DNA from: a virus
Length of the DNA: 59,191 bases
Direction: 5' to 3' (one strand)
IMG/VR virus record: IMGVR_UViG_3300042889_001673
Coordinates: 1 to 59,191 of that record
Shown piece by piece: positions 42,928-52,427 of the stretch (its first letter is position 1; every line of letters begins with the position of its first letter). The notes beneath the pieces are model-generated. The model ran no database searches, was not told the DNA's origin, and saw nothing but the letters and a program-made list of their open reading frames with translations. Both the position numbers and the translations under genes were made by a program.

Positions 42928-44259
42928 ATGGCAATTGTATATCGCGTAACGAATGCTCCTAATACAGGAAGTTCATTCATTAAAAACACTACATTAACAT
43001 ACGCTGAAGGTGATGGTAACTTCGCTGTATTGGAAAATTTATCTTCCTCTTACGTCGCTTTTATCCGCTCGTATAATACGGGTTCATTTACTGGATCCTT
43101 TACAGGTTCACTTCTTGGAACGGCGTCATATGCTAACCACAGTAATAGCGCATCATATGCCGCTACATCGTCTTATGCAAAATATGCTGAAACATCATCA
43201 TATGCCACCTCATTCACTGTAGCTAATACATTAACTGCCCAAACAATAATAGTTCAAACTATTACTTCAAGTGTTGAATTCGTAACTGGATCTACAAGAT
43301 TTGGAAGTCTTATAGGTAATACTCATATATTTACAGGAAGTGTAAGTGTTAGTGGTAGCATAACAGGAACTAACGGAGTGGTTAATAATTTAACTGCATC
43401 TTGGGCTATATCTAGTTCGTATGCAAGTAATAGCGTTAGCGGTTCATATGCCATTTCCGCATCTTATTCAAATAATAGTACAAGTGCCTCTTATTCAAAT
43501 AATAGTACATCAGCATCTTATGCTTTAACTGCTTCATATTCAAACAACAGTACAAGTGCCTCTTATGCATTAACCTCTTCATATTCTAAATATGCTGAGA
43601 CATCATCATATGCTACTAGTTTTAGCGTAGCTAATAACTTAGTAGTAGGGGGTACAATAACAAGTGGTGGAACGGCAGTGGTATTAGGAAGTGGAACTAC
43701 AAACACCGTACCAAAGTTTACAGCAGCAAGTACAATAGGGGATAGTAATATAAAAGATAATGGAACTGTAGTAAGTATTAACGCCACAGCAGGTAGTTTT
43801 GGAGCACTTCAAGTTGGTAGCTACAATGGTAATATCTTAATGAATACCAATAATACATCTGCTGGTTTAATATTTCAAAATACTGATTCTTCTAATAAAC
43901 TGTGGGATTTCACATCCGCTGGTAATAACCTATCTTTTAATGAATCAAATATTGGTGTTGTAATGTTACTTCAAGCAGGAGGAAATGTAGGTATAAGACA
44001 ACCAAACCCAACAGCTGCACTTCATGTATCAGGAACAGTAAGATTTCCAGATTTAACATCAACATCAGGATTATCAAATATAGTAATGACTGATCTTTCA
44101 ACAGGACAACTTCACTACACAGCATCATCTATGTTTGTAACAAATATAAATGATACCTATGCAGCAACACCAGCAATAACAAACATAATCACTTTATCAG
44201 CAGCTGAATACAGTAGTATAGGAGCTCCTTCATCAAACACACTTTACGTGATAATATAA
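42928..44259 (+). CDS. Fibre protein with ASYA repeats
   Basis: This 443-residue fibre-like protein is in the middle of metabolic genes. It starts with a short anchor domain (IVYRVTNAPNTGSSFIKNTT). About 190 residues of shaft follow, with ASYSNNSTSAS tandem units and the LTAQTIIVQTITSSVEF block that also occurs in the genes at 18, 1719 and 5980. After a GGNVGIRQPNPTAALHV motif it ends in TLSAAEYSSIGAPSSNTLYV, a conserved short terminal domain. It lacks S74 or G2, so it may rely on another chaperone. A terminator and promoter-like motif set it apart from the upstream genes. Confidence 0.78.
   Translation: MAIVYRVTNAPNTGSSFIKNTTLTYAEGDGNFAVLENLSSSYVAFIRSYNTGSFTGSFTGSLLGTASYANHSNSASYAATSSYAKYAETSSYATSFTVANTLTAQTIIVQTITSSVEFVTGSTRFGSLIGNTHIFTGSVSVSGSITGTNGVVNNLTASWAISSSYASNSVSGSYAISASYSNNSTSASYSNNSTSASYALTASYSNNSTSASYALTSSYSKYAETSSYATSFSVANNLVVGGTITSGGTAVVLGSGTTNTVPKFTAASTIGDSNIKDNGTVVSINATAGSFGALQVGSYNGNILMNTNNTSAGLIFQNTDSSNKLWDFTSAGNNLSFNESNIGVVMLLQAGGNVGIRQPNPTAALHVSGTVRFPDLTSTSGLSNIVMTDLSTGQLHYTASSMFVTNINDTYAATPAITNIITLSAAEYSSIGAPSSNTLYVII
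43460..43590 (+). repeat. Tandem repeats in fibre shaft
   Basis: Near-identical units (TCTTATTCAAATAATAGTAC and variants, at 43462, 43489 and 43533) encode the NNSTSASYS/ASYALT shaft repeat. Unit loss or gain would stay in frame. Confidence 0.75.
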
Positions 44260-44263
44260 ATGT

Positions 44264-44962
44264 ATGGGTAGTTTAAAAGTAGGTACAACATTAAGGGATA
44301 CAATAGGTCAATTAAAATTAGGAAGTAGCAATGTAACAGCTATGTATAACGGTAGCGTACAAGTATTTCCATCAGCGACTACAACAACAACTAGCACAAC
44401 TACTACAACAACAACGGCAGCACCAACTACAACGACAACAACAACTACAACCACGGCAGCACCAACAACAACTACAACAACAACTACGACTACAACGGCT
44501 GCACCTACGACTACAACAACAACAACTGCGGCACCAACTACAACTACAACAACAACGGCTGCACCAACAACAACTAGTACAACTACAAGTACAACAACTG
44601 TTCCTCCATCAACTGTAGACGTTACTCTACAATATGATGGTTTAGCATGGGAAATTTACGCCTCAATACCTTTCTCATCCCCATCAACACTTGATGATTT
44701 AAATTTCTATGGAACAGCAACTGGTTATTCTTCAGCAGGATGTATTAATGTCACAAGCACGCAAGGCTTCTCAATTACTTTATTAGCAGGTAATACTTCG
44801 ACACATACTGAACTTGGAACAAACCCACCATTAGATTGGGAAAGTATGAAAGTTACAACATTGTATGTAGAGGGTGAATTAATAACTACTACTCCACAAA
44901 GTATAGTAGTAAACGGCCATACTTATATAATAACAGGATACGGAAATTGCTTTAACGCATAA
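44264..44962 (+). CDS. Virion protein with long poly-Thr stalk
   Basis: This 232-residue protein has an N-terminal domain (GSLKVGTTLRDTIGQLKLGS), then about 78 residues of (T)n-AAP repeats (roughly residues 38-115), then a C-terminal domain of about 115 residues (VTLQYDGLAWEIYASIPFSS, ending ITGYGNCFNA) of unknown family. Six TAAP-type units make a stalk like a mucin. It is coupled to the fibre gene (4-base gap) and closes with a terminator. It could be a decoration or adhesin whose stalk is glycosylated. Confidence 0.7.
   Translation: MGSLKVGTTLRDTIGQLKLGSSNVTAMYNGSVQVFPSATTTTTSTTTTTTTAAPTTTTTTTTTTAAPTTTTTTTTTTTAAPTTTTTTTAAPTTTTTTTAAPTTTSTTTSTTTVPPSTVDVTLQYDGLAWEIYASIPFSSPSTLDDLNFYGTATGYSSAGCINVTSTQGFSITLLAGNTSTHTELGTNPPLDWESMKVTTLYVEGELITTTPQSIVVNGHTYIITGYGNCFNA
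44378..44604 (+). repeat. ACA/ACT/ACG microsatellite-like repeat (poly-Thr stalk)
   Basis: About 225 bases of ACN codons with interspersed GCAGCACC units encode the Thr stalk. Short, imperfect units suggest expansion by slippage, tempered by codon mixing. Confidence 0.85.
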
Positions 44963-44980
44963 CATATAAAAATTTAAGTT

Positions 44981-45004
44981 GGGAACTGCAAAGTTCCCTT
45001 CTTA
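44981..45004 (+). terminator. Terminator before DNA polymerase gene
   Basis: GGGAACT pairs with AGTTCCC (7 bp, loop GCAA, a GNRA tetraloop), followed by TTCTT. Confidence 0.7.
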
Positions 45005-45014
45005 TATTTAATGT

Positions 45015-47603
45015 ATGTATCAATCAATATATTACGATCGTCCAACATACACTTACTATCTAAGAGATGATGAGAAAGGCTGGCTCGATTTTAAATACAC
45101 TCCAGAACTATACAAGATAACTCCAAATGGACCTCTAGAAACACTAGACGGTAAACGTGCTACACCTGTAGAAAAATACGAATGGAGAGATATTTCATTA
45201 TATGAGCAAGACGTTGATAAATGTACTCGCGTACTAATTGACCTATACAAAGACAGTGATGATGCTCCTAAATTTCAAAACATAGTATACTTTGATATTG
45301 AGTGTGAGATTGGAGGAACATTAACATCAGAATACATCAAAACAGCACCTATGAAGATGACTTCAGTTGCTATATATGATTCTACTACTAAAAAACACTA
45401 CTGCCTAATACTAGATGAAAAGCAACAACTTACATCTATAGAAGAAGAAAATAGACAAGTACAACCTTACCGCACTGAAGCAGATATGCTATCAGCATTT
45501 CTAGACTTATGGGAATATCTAGACCCAACCATCATTACAGGATGGAATAGTGGATTCTTCGATGTACCCTATCTATATTATAGATTATGCAACGTATTAG
45601 GTAAAGACCAAGCAATTCGTTTATCTCCAATTCGCAAATTTAACTTCACTGAATGGGATACATCTCAACCTATTGAAATAGGAGGTATTAATCATCTAGA
45701 TTACATGTTACTATTTAAAAAGTACATTGTAAAGCAAGAACCATCATATAAATTAAATGATGTAGGAGAAAAATACGTTAAATTAGGTAAAGTAGAATAC
45801 GAAGGCTCATTAGATAAACTATTCGTATCTGATATAAATAAATTCATTGAATATAATATTCGTGACGTTGAGATTATCATTGAATTAGAGAAGAAATTAA
45901 AGTTCATGGATTTAACAGTAGCAATCTGTCATCTATGTCATGTACCATATGAACAAATTTACCTATCAACAGTATTGAATGATGGAGCTATATTGACCTA
46001 TCTTAAACGTCAAGGTATAGTATCTCCAAATAAACCAACTACAATCAATCCAATACTGAAAGAAAGTAACAATGATGAATACGCAGGTGGATACTTAAAA
46101 GACCCAGTACCCGGACTATACGAATGGGTTATTGACTTAGACTTTACCTCCCTATACCCCTGCATCATCCGCTCACTCAATATTGGAATTGAAACACTAG
46201 TAGGTAGAATCGTAAATAATGGTAAATATGACAATCATTGGACATATGCTGAATTAAAGGAAATGGATCCTACTGACTTAGTAGTGATTGAAAGATTAAA
46301 TGAAGACTTTACCTTATCTCGCTCACAAGTAGCAGTAAGTAAGATATTGAACATGATAGAGGCAAACGCTTGGATTACAGCAGCATCAGGTGCAATATTT
46401 CAAACTACTAAATCATCAGTAGTATGTGAAGTATTAACTGATTGGTTCAATAAGCGTGTTGAATATAAAAACATGATGAAAGCAGCATATAAAGCTGGAG
46501 ATACAGTTAAATATGAATTCTACCATCGATTACAACACGCTTATAAGATTAAATTAAATGACGTTTATGGATGCTATGCTATCAACAGCTGGAGATACAC
46601 AGACGGACATAAAATAATATCCTCAGCAATTACATTAACAGGACAAAGACTAATCCAAGAATCAATCATATTTGTAAATAAGTGGTTAAATACACAATTA
46701 CAAACTGAAGGTAAAGATTACGTAGTAACATCCGATACCGATTCACTATTCGTTCAAGTTAAAGACTTAGCATTACGTCGTAATCCTGATCTAGCTACTG
46801 CTAGTAAAGAAGAATGGGTAACTAATATCTTAGAAATCACAACTGAAATACAAAAAGCAGCAAATGATTATATTTCTACCTTCGTTAGGAAAACATTTAA
46901 CATACTAGATAATAGAGAGCATTACTTAGAATTAAAACAAGAAGTAGTCATTGAACGAGGATACTTTGCAGGTAAACGTCGTTATGCGATGGCAATTGTA
47001 AATAAAGAAGGCCTACCTGTAGATGAAATGGTGATGATGGGATTAGATATGATGAAATCAAATATGCCTCCACTATACAAGAAATTTGGACACGGACTAT
47101 TAACAGAAATAATGGCTGGTAAACCCAAATCCGAAATTGATAAATGTATAGTAGATTTCAAAACATCACTAGATCAATTACCCTGGAGCGAGTTAGCAAG
47201 ACCAACAGGCGTTAAACAAATAAACTCATACATCGCTAAACGTCCATCACCAGGCGAAATATTCAGTGAATTTAAATTAAAAGCACCTATTAACACAAAG
47301 GCAGCAGTATATTATAATGATTTGCTAAAATTCAAGAAAGCGGATAAAACATTCACAAGATTCACAGAAGGCGATAAGATGAAATATGTATCATTGAAGC
47401 CCAATCCCTTTAACATTAACGTAATAGGTTTTACTGGATATAATGATCCTGAATTTATCACATCCTTCATAGATAAGTATGTAGATAGAGAGGATGCATT
47501 TAACTCAGTACTATTAAATAAGTTAACTGGCATATACAGTGATTTAGGTTGGGACTTCCCCGTATTAAACGCTAAAGTCTTAAAATTCTTTAAATTCAGC
47601 TAA
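45015..47603 (+). CDS. gp43: DNA polymerase, family B (gp43-like)
   Basis: This 862-residue replicative polymerase is close to T4 gp43 in length (898). The exonuclease domain has the ExoI motif YFDIECE (D94, E96) and ITGWNSGFFDVPY (ExoII). Polymerase motifs are DLDFTSLYPCII near residue 377, KIKLNDVYGCY near 512 (the K-x3-N-x2-YG pattern) and SDTDSLFVQV near 573. A GKRRYAMAIVNKEG segment follows. The C-terminal end (LNAKVLKFFKFS) may be the clamp-binding tail. The clamp gene is just downstream. Confidence 0.95.
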   Translation: MYQSIYYDRPTYTYYLRDDEKGWLDFKYTPELYKITPNGPLETLDGKRATPVEKYEWRDISLYEQDVDKCTRVLIDLYKDSDDAPKFQNIVYFDIECEIGGTLTSEYIKTAPMKMTSVAIYDSTTKKHYCLILDEKQQLTSIEEENRQVQPYRTEADMLSAFLDLWEYLDPTIITGWNSGFFDVPYLYYRLCNVLGKDQAIRLSPIRKFNFTEWDTSQPIEIGGINHLDYMLLFKKYIVKQEPSYKLNDVGEKYVKLGKVEYEGSLDKLFVSDINKFIEYNIRDVEIIIELEKKLKFMDLTVAICHLCHVPYEQIYLSTVLNDGAILTYLKRQGIVSPNKPTTINPILKESNNDEYAGGYLKDPVPGLYEWVIDLDFTSLYPCIIRSLNIGIETLVGRIVNNGKYDNHWTYAELKEMDPTDLVVIERLNEDFTLSRSQVAVSKILNMIEANAWITAASGAIFQTTKSSVVCEVLTDWFNKRVEYKNMMKAAYKAGDTVKYEFYHRLQHAYKIKLNDVYGCYAINSWRYTDGHKIISSAITLTGQRLIQESIIFVNKWLNTQLQTEGKDYVVTSDTDSLFVQVKDLALRRNPDLATASKEEWVTNILEITTEIQKAANDYISTFVRKTFNILDNREHYLELKQEVVIERGYFAGKRRYAMAIVNKEGLPVDEMVMMGLDMMKSNMPPLYKKFGHGLLTEIMAGKPKSEIDKCIVDFKTSLDQLPWSELARPTGVKQINSYIAKRPSPGEIFSEFKLKAPINTKAAVYYNDLLKFKKADKTFTRFTEGDKMKYVSLKPNPFNINVIGFTGYNDPEFITSFIDKYVDREDAFNSVLLNKLTGIYSDLGWDFPVLNAKVLKFFKFS

Positions 47604-47605
47604 CA

Positions 47606-47836
47606 ATGATCCGTCTAAACGAGAGTACCAAGCAAATAAGAGTAGATACAATTATTAAAATTATAGAGCAAGACGGTACTGAGGTGACGGCATTAGTAAC
47701 AGTATTGGTAGGGGTGAATAGAGTAAAAGAAGACAAATGGTATAACATATACAAAATTGCAAATACACTATTCAATAAAGATTTCATATTGGATAGACGG
47801 TTAACACCCAAGAAATCATGGTGGAAAATTTGGTAA
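47606..47836 (+). CDS. Small hypothetical protein between polymerase and clamp genes
   Basis: The 76-residue basic protein starts two bases after the polymerase stop. It begins MIRLNESTKQIRVDTIIKII and ends KKSWWKIW, a Trp-rich aromatic tail. No family recognised. Its position in the replisome block suggests a replication accessory role. Confidence 0.55.
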   Translation: MIRLNESTKQIRVDTIIKIIEQDGTEVTALVTVLVGVNRVKEDKWYNIYKIANTLFNKDFILDRRLTPKKSWWKIW

Positions 47837-47864
47837 ATCAAAATAAAAGTTATATATTTAAGTT

Positions 47865-48590
47865 ATGAAAAAGTTATATTTAGAAGACGTTATCGAAAAA
47901 TACTATCTAGGTGGATTAGTAGAGCGTGTTAAAATCAATATCAAAGACAAAACACTAACGACTAAATTCCTAGCTACTAAGAAAAATCTAGTAGGGACAA
48001 TTACAGCTCCCAACATCGAATTAGAAGATTGCGAATTTGGTATCTACGATACATCGCAACTACTAAAATTAATCGGTATTACAGATCATTTCCTAATGCT
48101 AAACGTTGAAAAGCATGGTAAAATAGCAAATAAGCTATTAATTGCAGACAACGAATTTAATCTAGAATATGCATTAGCCGATGTAATGCTAACTCCATCA
48201 GTACCCTCTATTGAAGAACCAGAATATGATATGATTGCTGATGTAGATACTGACTTCGTATCTCGCTTCCTAAAAGCAGCAAAAGCATTAAACACAGAAA
48301 TATTCATCGTTGAACAATCTACAGACGCTGAAGGTGAAAAAGCAATGAAGTTTACACTAGGTGGAACCGAAGGCTACACTAATAAAATTAACTTTACATT
48401 ACCAACACTAGTACATGGTAGAGTAGGTAAAATAACTAAATTTACATTAGTAGAATTCAATGAAATACTATTAGCAAACAAAGAATTTAAAGCAGGTAAA
48501 CTAAGCATTAGTGTAGATGGATTATTAAAACTAGAATTTATCAACGAAGAAGGAGTAACAGCTTCATATATTCTCGTCGGTAAGGAATAA
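47865..48590 (+). CDS. gp45: Sliding clamp (gp45-like)
   Basis: This 241-residue processivity clamp forms a ring on DNA that tethers the polymerase and, in T4, also activates late transcription. Family signs are the GTITAPNIELEDCEFGIYDT segment with SQLLKLIGIT, the acidic middle IEEPEYDMIADVDTDFVSRF and the terminal strand ASYILVGKE. Length fits gp45 (~228). It lies in the expected replisome order: polymerase, clamp, then clamp loader after the chaperonins. Its possible use with the phage promoter motif is an open question. Confidence 0.88.
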   Translation: MKKLYLEDVIEKYYLGGLVERVKINIKDKTLTTKFLATKKNLVGTITAPNIELEDCEFGIYDTSQLLKLIGITDHFLMLNVEKHGKIANKLLIADNEFNLEYALADVMLTPSVPSIEEPEYDMIADVDTDFVSRFLKAAKALNTEIFIVEQSTDAEGEKAMKFTLGGTEGYTNKINFTLPTLVHGRVGKITKFTLVEFNEILLANKEFKAGKLSISVDGLLKLEFINEEGVTASYILVGKE

Positions 48591-48643
48591 TCTTCATATA
48601 CGTATATACGCAAACACAAAGTTATAATAAATAAAAGTTACAA

Positions 48644-48934
48644 ATGACAATCAAACCGTTACACAACCACGTCGTGGTTAAACAAGTAGATGAAACCGAA
48701 ACAATGTATGGTAACATCATCGTACCAGATGCCGGTAAAGAAAAACCACTAATGGGTGAAATTATCGCTACAGGCCCCGGCATCATCAACATGAATGGAA
48801 TCTTAATTCCAAACACACTATTAGTAGGTCAAAAAGTAGTATTTCCATCATTTGGAGGACAACGCGTCTCTATAGGTGGAGAAGATTACCTAATCTACAA
48901 AGAACAAGACATATTCGCAATTCTAGAAGACTAA
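48644..48934 (+). CDS. groS: Co-chaperonin GroES
   Basis: The 96-residue GroES forms the lid of GroEL. IKPLHNHVVVKQVDETET, the mobile loop MYGNIIVPDAGKEKP, GEIIATGPG and VGQKVVFPSFGG are clear. T4-type phages normally bring only a GroES analogue (gp31); here it comes with a complete GroEL 11 bases downstream. Confidence 0.93.
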   Translation: MTIKPLHNHVVVKQVDETETMYGNIIVPDAGKEKPLMGEIIATGPGIINMNGILIPNTLLVGQKVVFPSFGGQRVSIGGEDYLIYKEQDIFAILED

Positions 48935-48945
48935 AACCAATATAA

Positions 48946-50577
48946 ATGAGTAAAATAATCAGTTTCGACCGCGAAGCAAAACAAAGGCTTCAAGCAGGTA
49001 TCGACAAAGTAAACAAAGCAGTATCCGTTACAATGGGTCCCTTCGGACGTAACGTATTAATTGAAAAAGAACATGGCCAAGTAGCATCCACTAAAGATGG
49101 AGTTACCGTTTCAAGAACCATTACATTGGAAGATCCAATTGAAAACATGGCGGCTACAGTAATTAAACAAGCAGCAGAGAAAACAGTAAGTGCAGCAGGT
49201 GATGGAACAACAACATCAACCGTATTAGCTCATTCAATCGCTTCACAAGCTCTAGATGCTACATCATACCCATCAACAAACGCAACTCAAGTAAAGCGTG
49301 GTATCGAACAAGCAGTTAAAGTAGTAGTAGCGGAATTAAAGAAAATGTCTCGCCCTATCGAAAGCGAAGATCAAATTAAACAAATCGCTACATTATCAGC
49401 TAATGGTGATGCTGAAATAGGTGAATTAGTAGCTACAGCATTAGATAAAGTAGGAAGAGACGGAGTCGTTACAGTAGAGGAATCGCGTACTGGGGAAACT
49501 AGTTTAGAAGTAGTAGAAGGTATGCAGTTTGATAGAGGTTACAAGTCACACTACATGGTAACAGACAACAACACAATGTCTGCTAACCTAACAGATGCAT
49601 TAGTATTATTAGTAGATGGTAGGATTTCAGCAGTGAAAGATCTATTACCGATTTTAGAATCAGTATCATCAGATAATAAATCATTATTGATTATAGCTGA
49701 AGATATTGATGGTGAAGCACTAGCAACATTAATTGTAAATAAGATGAGAGGTATTTTGAAGGTAGCAGCTGTTAAAGCACCTGACTTTGGAGAACGTCGC
49801 TTATTAATCTTAGAAGACATTGCAACCATCACAGGTGGAACAGTAGTATCACCTCAAAAGGGAATGAAATTAGATAAATTCAATAAAACCTGGTTTGGAT
49901 CTGCACGTACAATTACTGTAGGTAAGGATACAACTACAATTATTGATGGTAAAGGAGATACAACAGCAATCGAAACACGTGTATTAGAATTAAAAGCACA
50001 AATCGACAAATCAAGTTCACCATATGAAATTGAGAAACTACAAGAGCGCCTAGCTAAAATGATAGGTGGAGTAGCTATTATCAATGTAGGAGGAGGAACG
50101 GATATTGAGATGAAGGAAAAGAAAGATCGCCTTGATGATGCTCTACAAGCAACACAAGCGGCATTAGATGAAGGTATATTACCTGGAGCTGGAGTAGCAT
50201 TATTAAATGCTAGAAAAGCACTTAAAGCGGATTTAGATGGTAAAAATGATATATCTAAAGGAGTAGCAATAGTGTTTGCAGCTTGTGGAAAACCATTTAA
50301 ACAAATTCTAGAAAACGCAGGTGAAGATGCTAGTGAATGGTTAATGTCCTTAAACATACATAGCGAAAACCCAGATCTAGTACCTAATATTGCAAAAGGA
50401 GCAGCAGTAGATGCCTTTGAAGCAGGTATTATTGATCCTACTAAAGTAGTACGTTCAGCATTAGAAAATGCAGCTGCAGCAGCAGTAACATTACTAATGA
50501 CAGAATGTGTAATCCATGACAAACCTGATACTAAGAAAAAGGTAGAAGACTTTGGGATGGCAGAGATGGGAATGTAA
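48946..50577 (+). CDS. groL: Chaperonin GroEL
   Basis: This 543-residue ATP-driven folding chamber is full length. ATP site [15 protein letters not shown] and [19 protein letters not shown], the hinge and apical domain with [13 protein letters not shown], the helix segment [22 protein letters not shown] (with the ATPase Asp) and LPGAGVALL are intact. The C-terminus [10 protein letters not shown] has only a trace of the usual GGM repeats. Phage-encoded GroEL is rare. Together with GroES it can fold the phage's large capsid or tail proteins during host shutoff. Confidence 0.95.
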   Translation: MSKIISFDREAKQRLQAGIDKVNKAVSVTMGPFGRNVLIEKEHGQVASTKDGVTVSRTITLEDPIENMAATVIKQAAEKTVSAAGDGTTTSTVLAHSIASQALDATSYPSTNATQVKRGIEQAVKVVVAELKKMSRPIESEDQIKQIATLSANGDAEIGELVATALDKVGRDGVVTVEESRTGETSLEVVEGMQFDRGYKSHYMVTDNNTMSANLTDALVLLVDGRISAVKDLLPILESVSSDNKSLLIIAEDIDGEALATLIVNKMRGILKVAAVKAPDFGERRLLILEDIATITGGTVVSPQKGMKLDKFNKTWFGSARTITVGKDTTTIIDGKGDTTAIETRVLELKAQIDKSSSPYEIEKLQERLAKMIGGVAIINVGGGTDIEMKEKKDRLDDALQATQAALDEGILPGAGVALLNARKALKADLDGKNDISKGVAIVFAACGKPFKQILENAGEDASEWLMSLNIHSENPDLVPNIAKGAAVDAFEAGIIDPTKVVRSALENAAAAAVTLLMTECVIHDKPDTKKKVEDFGMAEMGM

Positions 50578-50603
50578 TTTCACAGTACAATAAAAATATA
50601 GTT

Positions 50604-51542
50604 ATGAAGCAGCACACACTCTGGATAGAGAAATATAGATCACAAACCCTAGAACAATATATCGGAAATGATGCGATCAAAGATCGCATCGCCGATTGTA
50701 TTGCTAAAAACGATATACCACACTTTATATTTAGTGGAACAGCAGGTACAGGTAAGACAACATTAGCTAAGCTAATAGTAAATAACATTAAATGTGATTA
50801 CCTATACTTGAATGCTAGTGATGAAAATGGAATTGACATCATTAGAGATAAAGTAAAAGGTTTCGCATCATCAGCCTCATTTAATCCACTTAAAGTGATT
50901 ATATTAGATGAAGCAGATTTCCTCACTCAACCTGCTCAAGCAGCACTTAGAAACATTATTGAAGAATATTCAATTAATACACGTTTTATCTTAACTTGTA
51001 ATTATATTGAGCGTTTAATTGAACCATTACAGTCCCGCTGTGAAATCAATATCCTAAAACCACCAACTAAAGGTGGAGTAGCTAAACATATCTGTACTAA
51101 TGTATTAGATGTTGAAAAGATAATGTATGAAATGAAGGATATAGCTCAGGTAGTAAATATGTTCTACCCTGATATTCGCTCCATTATTAAAGTACTACAA
51201 CAAAATACTATACTTGATCATTTATCAGGAGAAAATATATTAGTAATAGATAAAATAGATGATAACTGGTGTAAGCAACTCGTTCAAATACTAAATAAAC
51301 GCGATAAGGATGCTTGGTTTCAAATACGCCAACTTGTAGCAGATTCGCAAGTAGATGATTTTCAAATCGCTTATAGATATATGTTTGAACATATGCCTGA
51401 ATTTAGTTATGGAAACGATGCTAATCTATCAGTTATATTAGATGATTTCATTTGGAGGTCATCAGTAGTACCTGATAAAGAAATTAACTTCGCAGCAGCA
51501 ATCGCTAAAATATTAGACACAAACAAAAAACAAATATTATAA
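50604..51542 (+). CDS. gp44: Clamp loader ATPase (gp44-like)
   Basis: This 312-residue AAA+ clamp loader large subunit opens the clamp. EKYRSQTLEQYIG (SRC-type N-terminus), Walker A GTAGTGKTT (45-53), Walker B VIILDEADFLT, sensor 1 RFILTCNYIERLI and the LQSRCEI arginine-finger motif are all present. It is linked to gp62-like at 52047, as in T4. Confidence 0.94.
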   Translation: MKQHTLWIEKYRSQTLEQYIGNDAIKDRIADCIAKNDIPHFIFSGTAGTGKTTLAKLIVNNIKCDYLYLNASDENGIDIIRDKVKGFASSASFNPLKVIILDEADFLTQPAQAALRNIIEEYSINTRFILTCNYIERLIEPLQSRCEINILKPPTKGGVAKHICTNVLDVEKIMYEMKDIAQVVNMFYPDIRSIIKVLQQNTILDHLSGENILVIDKIDDNWCKQLVQILNKRDKDAWFQIRQLVADSQVDDFQIAYRYMFEHMPEFSYGNDANLSVILDDFIWRSSVVPDKEINFAAAIAKILDTNKKQIL

Positions 51543-51790
51543 TGGAACAACAACAGATGAATATTAGTCTAGATAAGACAACAGGAATATCATGTAATGA
51601 ATGTAAAGGTGAAGTATTTCAAGAAGGAGTGATGCTTAGAAAAGCATCTCGATTCTTAACAGGTACAGCACAAGACGCATTAGTACCAATTCAAGTATTC
51701 GTATGCGCTAAGTGTGGAAACGTAAATAATGAATTCCTACCTTTACAGTTAAGAACTGATGAAGTAGAAGTTATAGAAGAAAATAATTAA
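51542..51790 (+). CDS. Small zinc-ribbon protein
   Basis: The 82-residue protein has four Cys (C18, C21, C55, C58; SCNECKG and FVCAKCGN), a zinc ribbon with a 33-residue insert. It overlaps the clamp loader gene by one base. The type recurs next to clamp loader genes in related phages, so it may belong to replication or late transcription. Confidence 0.65.
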   Translation: MEQQQMNISLDKTTGISCNECKGEVFQEGVMLRKASRFLTGTAQDALVPIQVFVCAKCGNVNNEFLPLQLRTDEVEVIEENN

Positions 51791-51792
51791 CA

Positions 51793-52047
51793 ATGTTTAA
51801 TATATTCAAACAAATAAAACAACTTAAAATGAAAAAAGAAGAGTTAGAATTGGAAAGAGAACAAATGTTAGAAGTTATACAGAAATTAAATGTTGCTACT
51901 AAACAACAAGATGCTTATATTTCTCAATTACGAGAAAATTTAGATGAAGCAATTGCTCGAGTAAAATACTTAGCTGGACAGCTTGATATGAAAGAAGCAC
52001 AGAAAAAAGCATCAACCCAATTCAATGATAATAATAGAGATTATTAA
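51793..52047 (+). CDS. Small coiled-coil protein
   Basis: The 84-residue protein is nearly all coiled coil (KMKKEELELEREQMLEVIQK, QDAYISQLRENLDEAIARVK) with a disordered end. It sits between the clamp loader subunits and is coupled to the next start by one base. No specific function. Confidence 0.6.
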   Translation: MFNIFKQIKQLKMKKEELELEREQMLEVIQKLNVATKQQDAYISQLRENLDEAIARVKYLAGQLDMKEAQKKASTQFNDNNRDY

Positions 52048-52427
52048 TGTCAACAATATTTGACCATATTAAAAATATTACCACTAATAAGGGTCCGTAC
52101 CTGGGAGACGAGGGATGGAACAATTGGATGATCAATCGCTTCCTAAGTATGGACCCCGATTACTGTGAAGTAGTAAATATCGTTCAGAAGAATACCTGGC
52201 AGATGAAGGGAGAAAATCTATATAACTTATATAAAGATCTTATTCCTAAACAATACAAGTATCTTAAGTATATTAAGGCATCTAAAAAGGTAGATTATAA
52301 ACCTGAAGAGGTAGAAGCGGTACAAGTATACTTTGAAGTTAGTAAAAAAGAAGCTAAAGAATATATAAACATGCTTCCTAAAACTGAATTAGAAACAATC
52401 ACATCTCAAATACATGGCGAAATGTAA
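52047..52427 (+). CDS. gp62: Clamp loader small subunit (gp62-like)
   Basis: This 126-residue candidate gp62 is the partner of gp44. The pattern NWMINRFLSMDPDYCEVVN at the start and EVEAVQVYFEVSKKEAKEYI near the end fit gp62-type proteins, in which that end helix contacts the ATPase. It is shorter than T4 gp62 (187). The order gp44, two small genes, gp62 supports the call. Confidence 0.72.
   Translation: MSTIFDHIKNITTNKGPYLGDEGWNNWMINRFLSMDPDYCEVVNIVQKNTWQMKGENLYNLYKDLIPKQYKYLKYIKASKKVDYKPEEVEAVQVYFEVSKKEAKEYINMLPKTELETITSQIHGEM

Noticed and set aside
44378-44604. Regular short repeats considered as a CRISPR array
   Set aside because: They are in-frame ACN codons with no constant repeat-spacer spacing; they encode a Thr stalk.
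45003-45011. TATTTAA motif before the DNA polymerase gene
   Set aside because: Only three bases separate it from the ATG, so a promoter here would start RNA inside the gene; likewise 47854-47860 before the clamp gene. Not counted as promoter copies.
49854-50522. 222-codon minus-strand frame opposite groEL
   Set aside because: GroEL is certain on the + strand; the antisense frame is a common shadow of its codon use.
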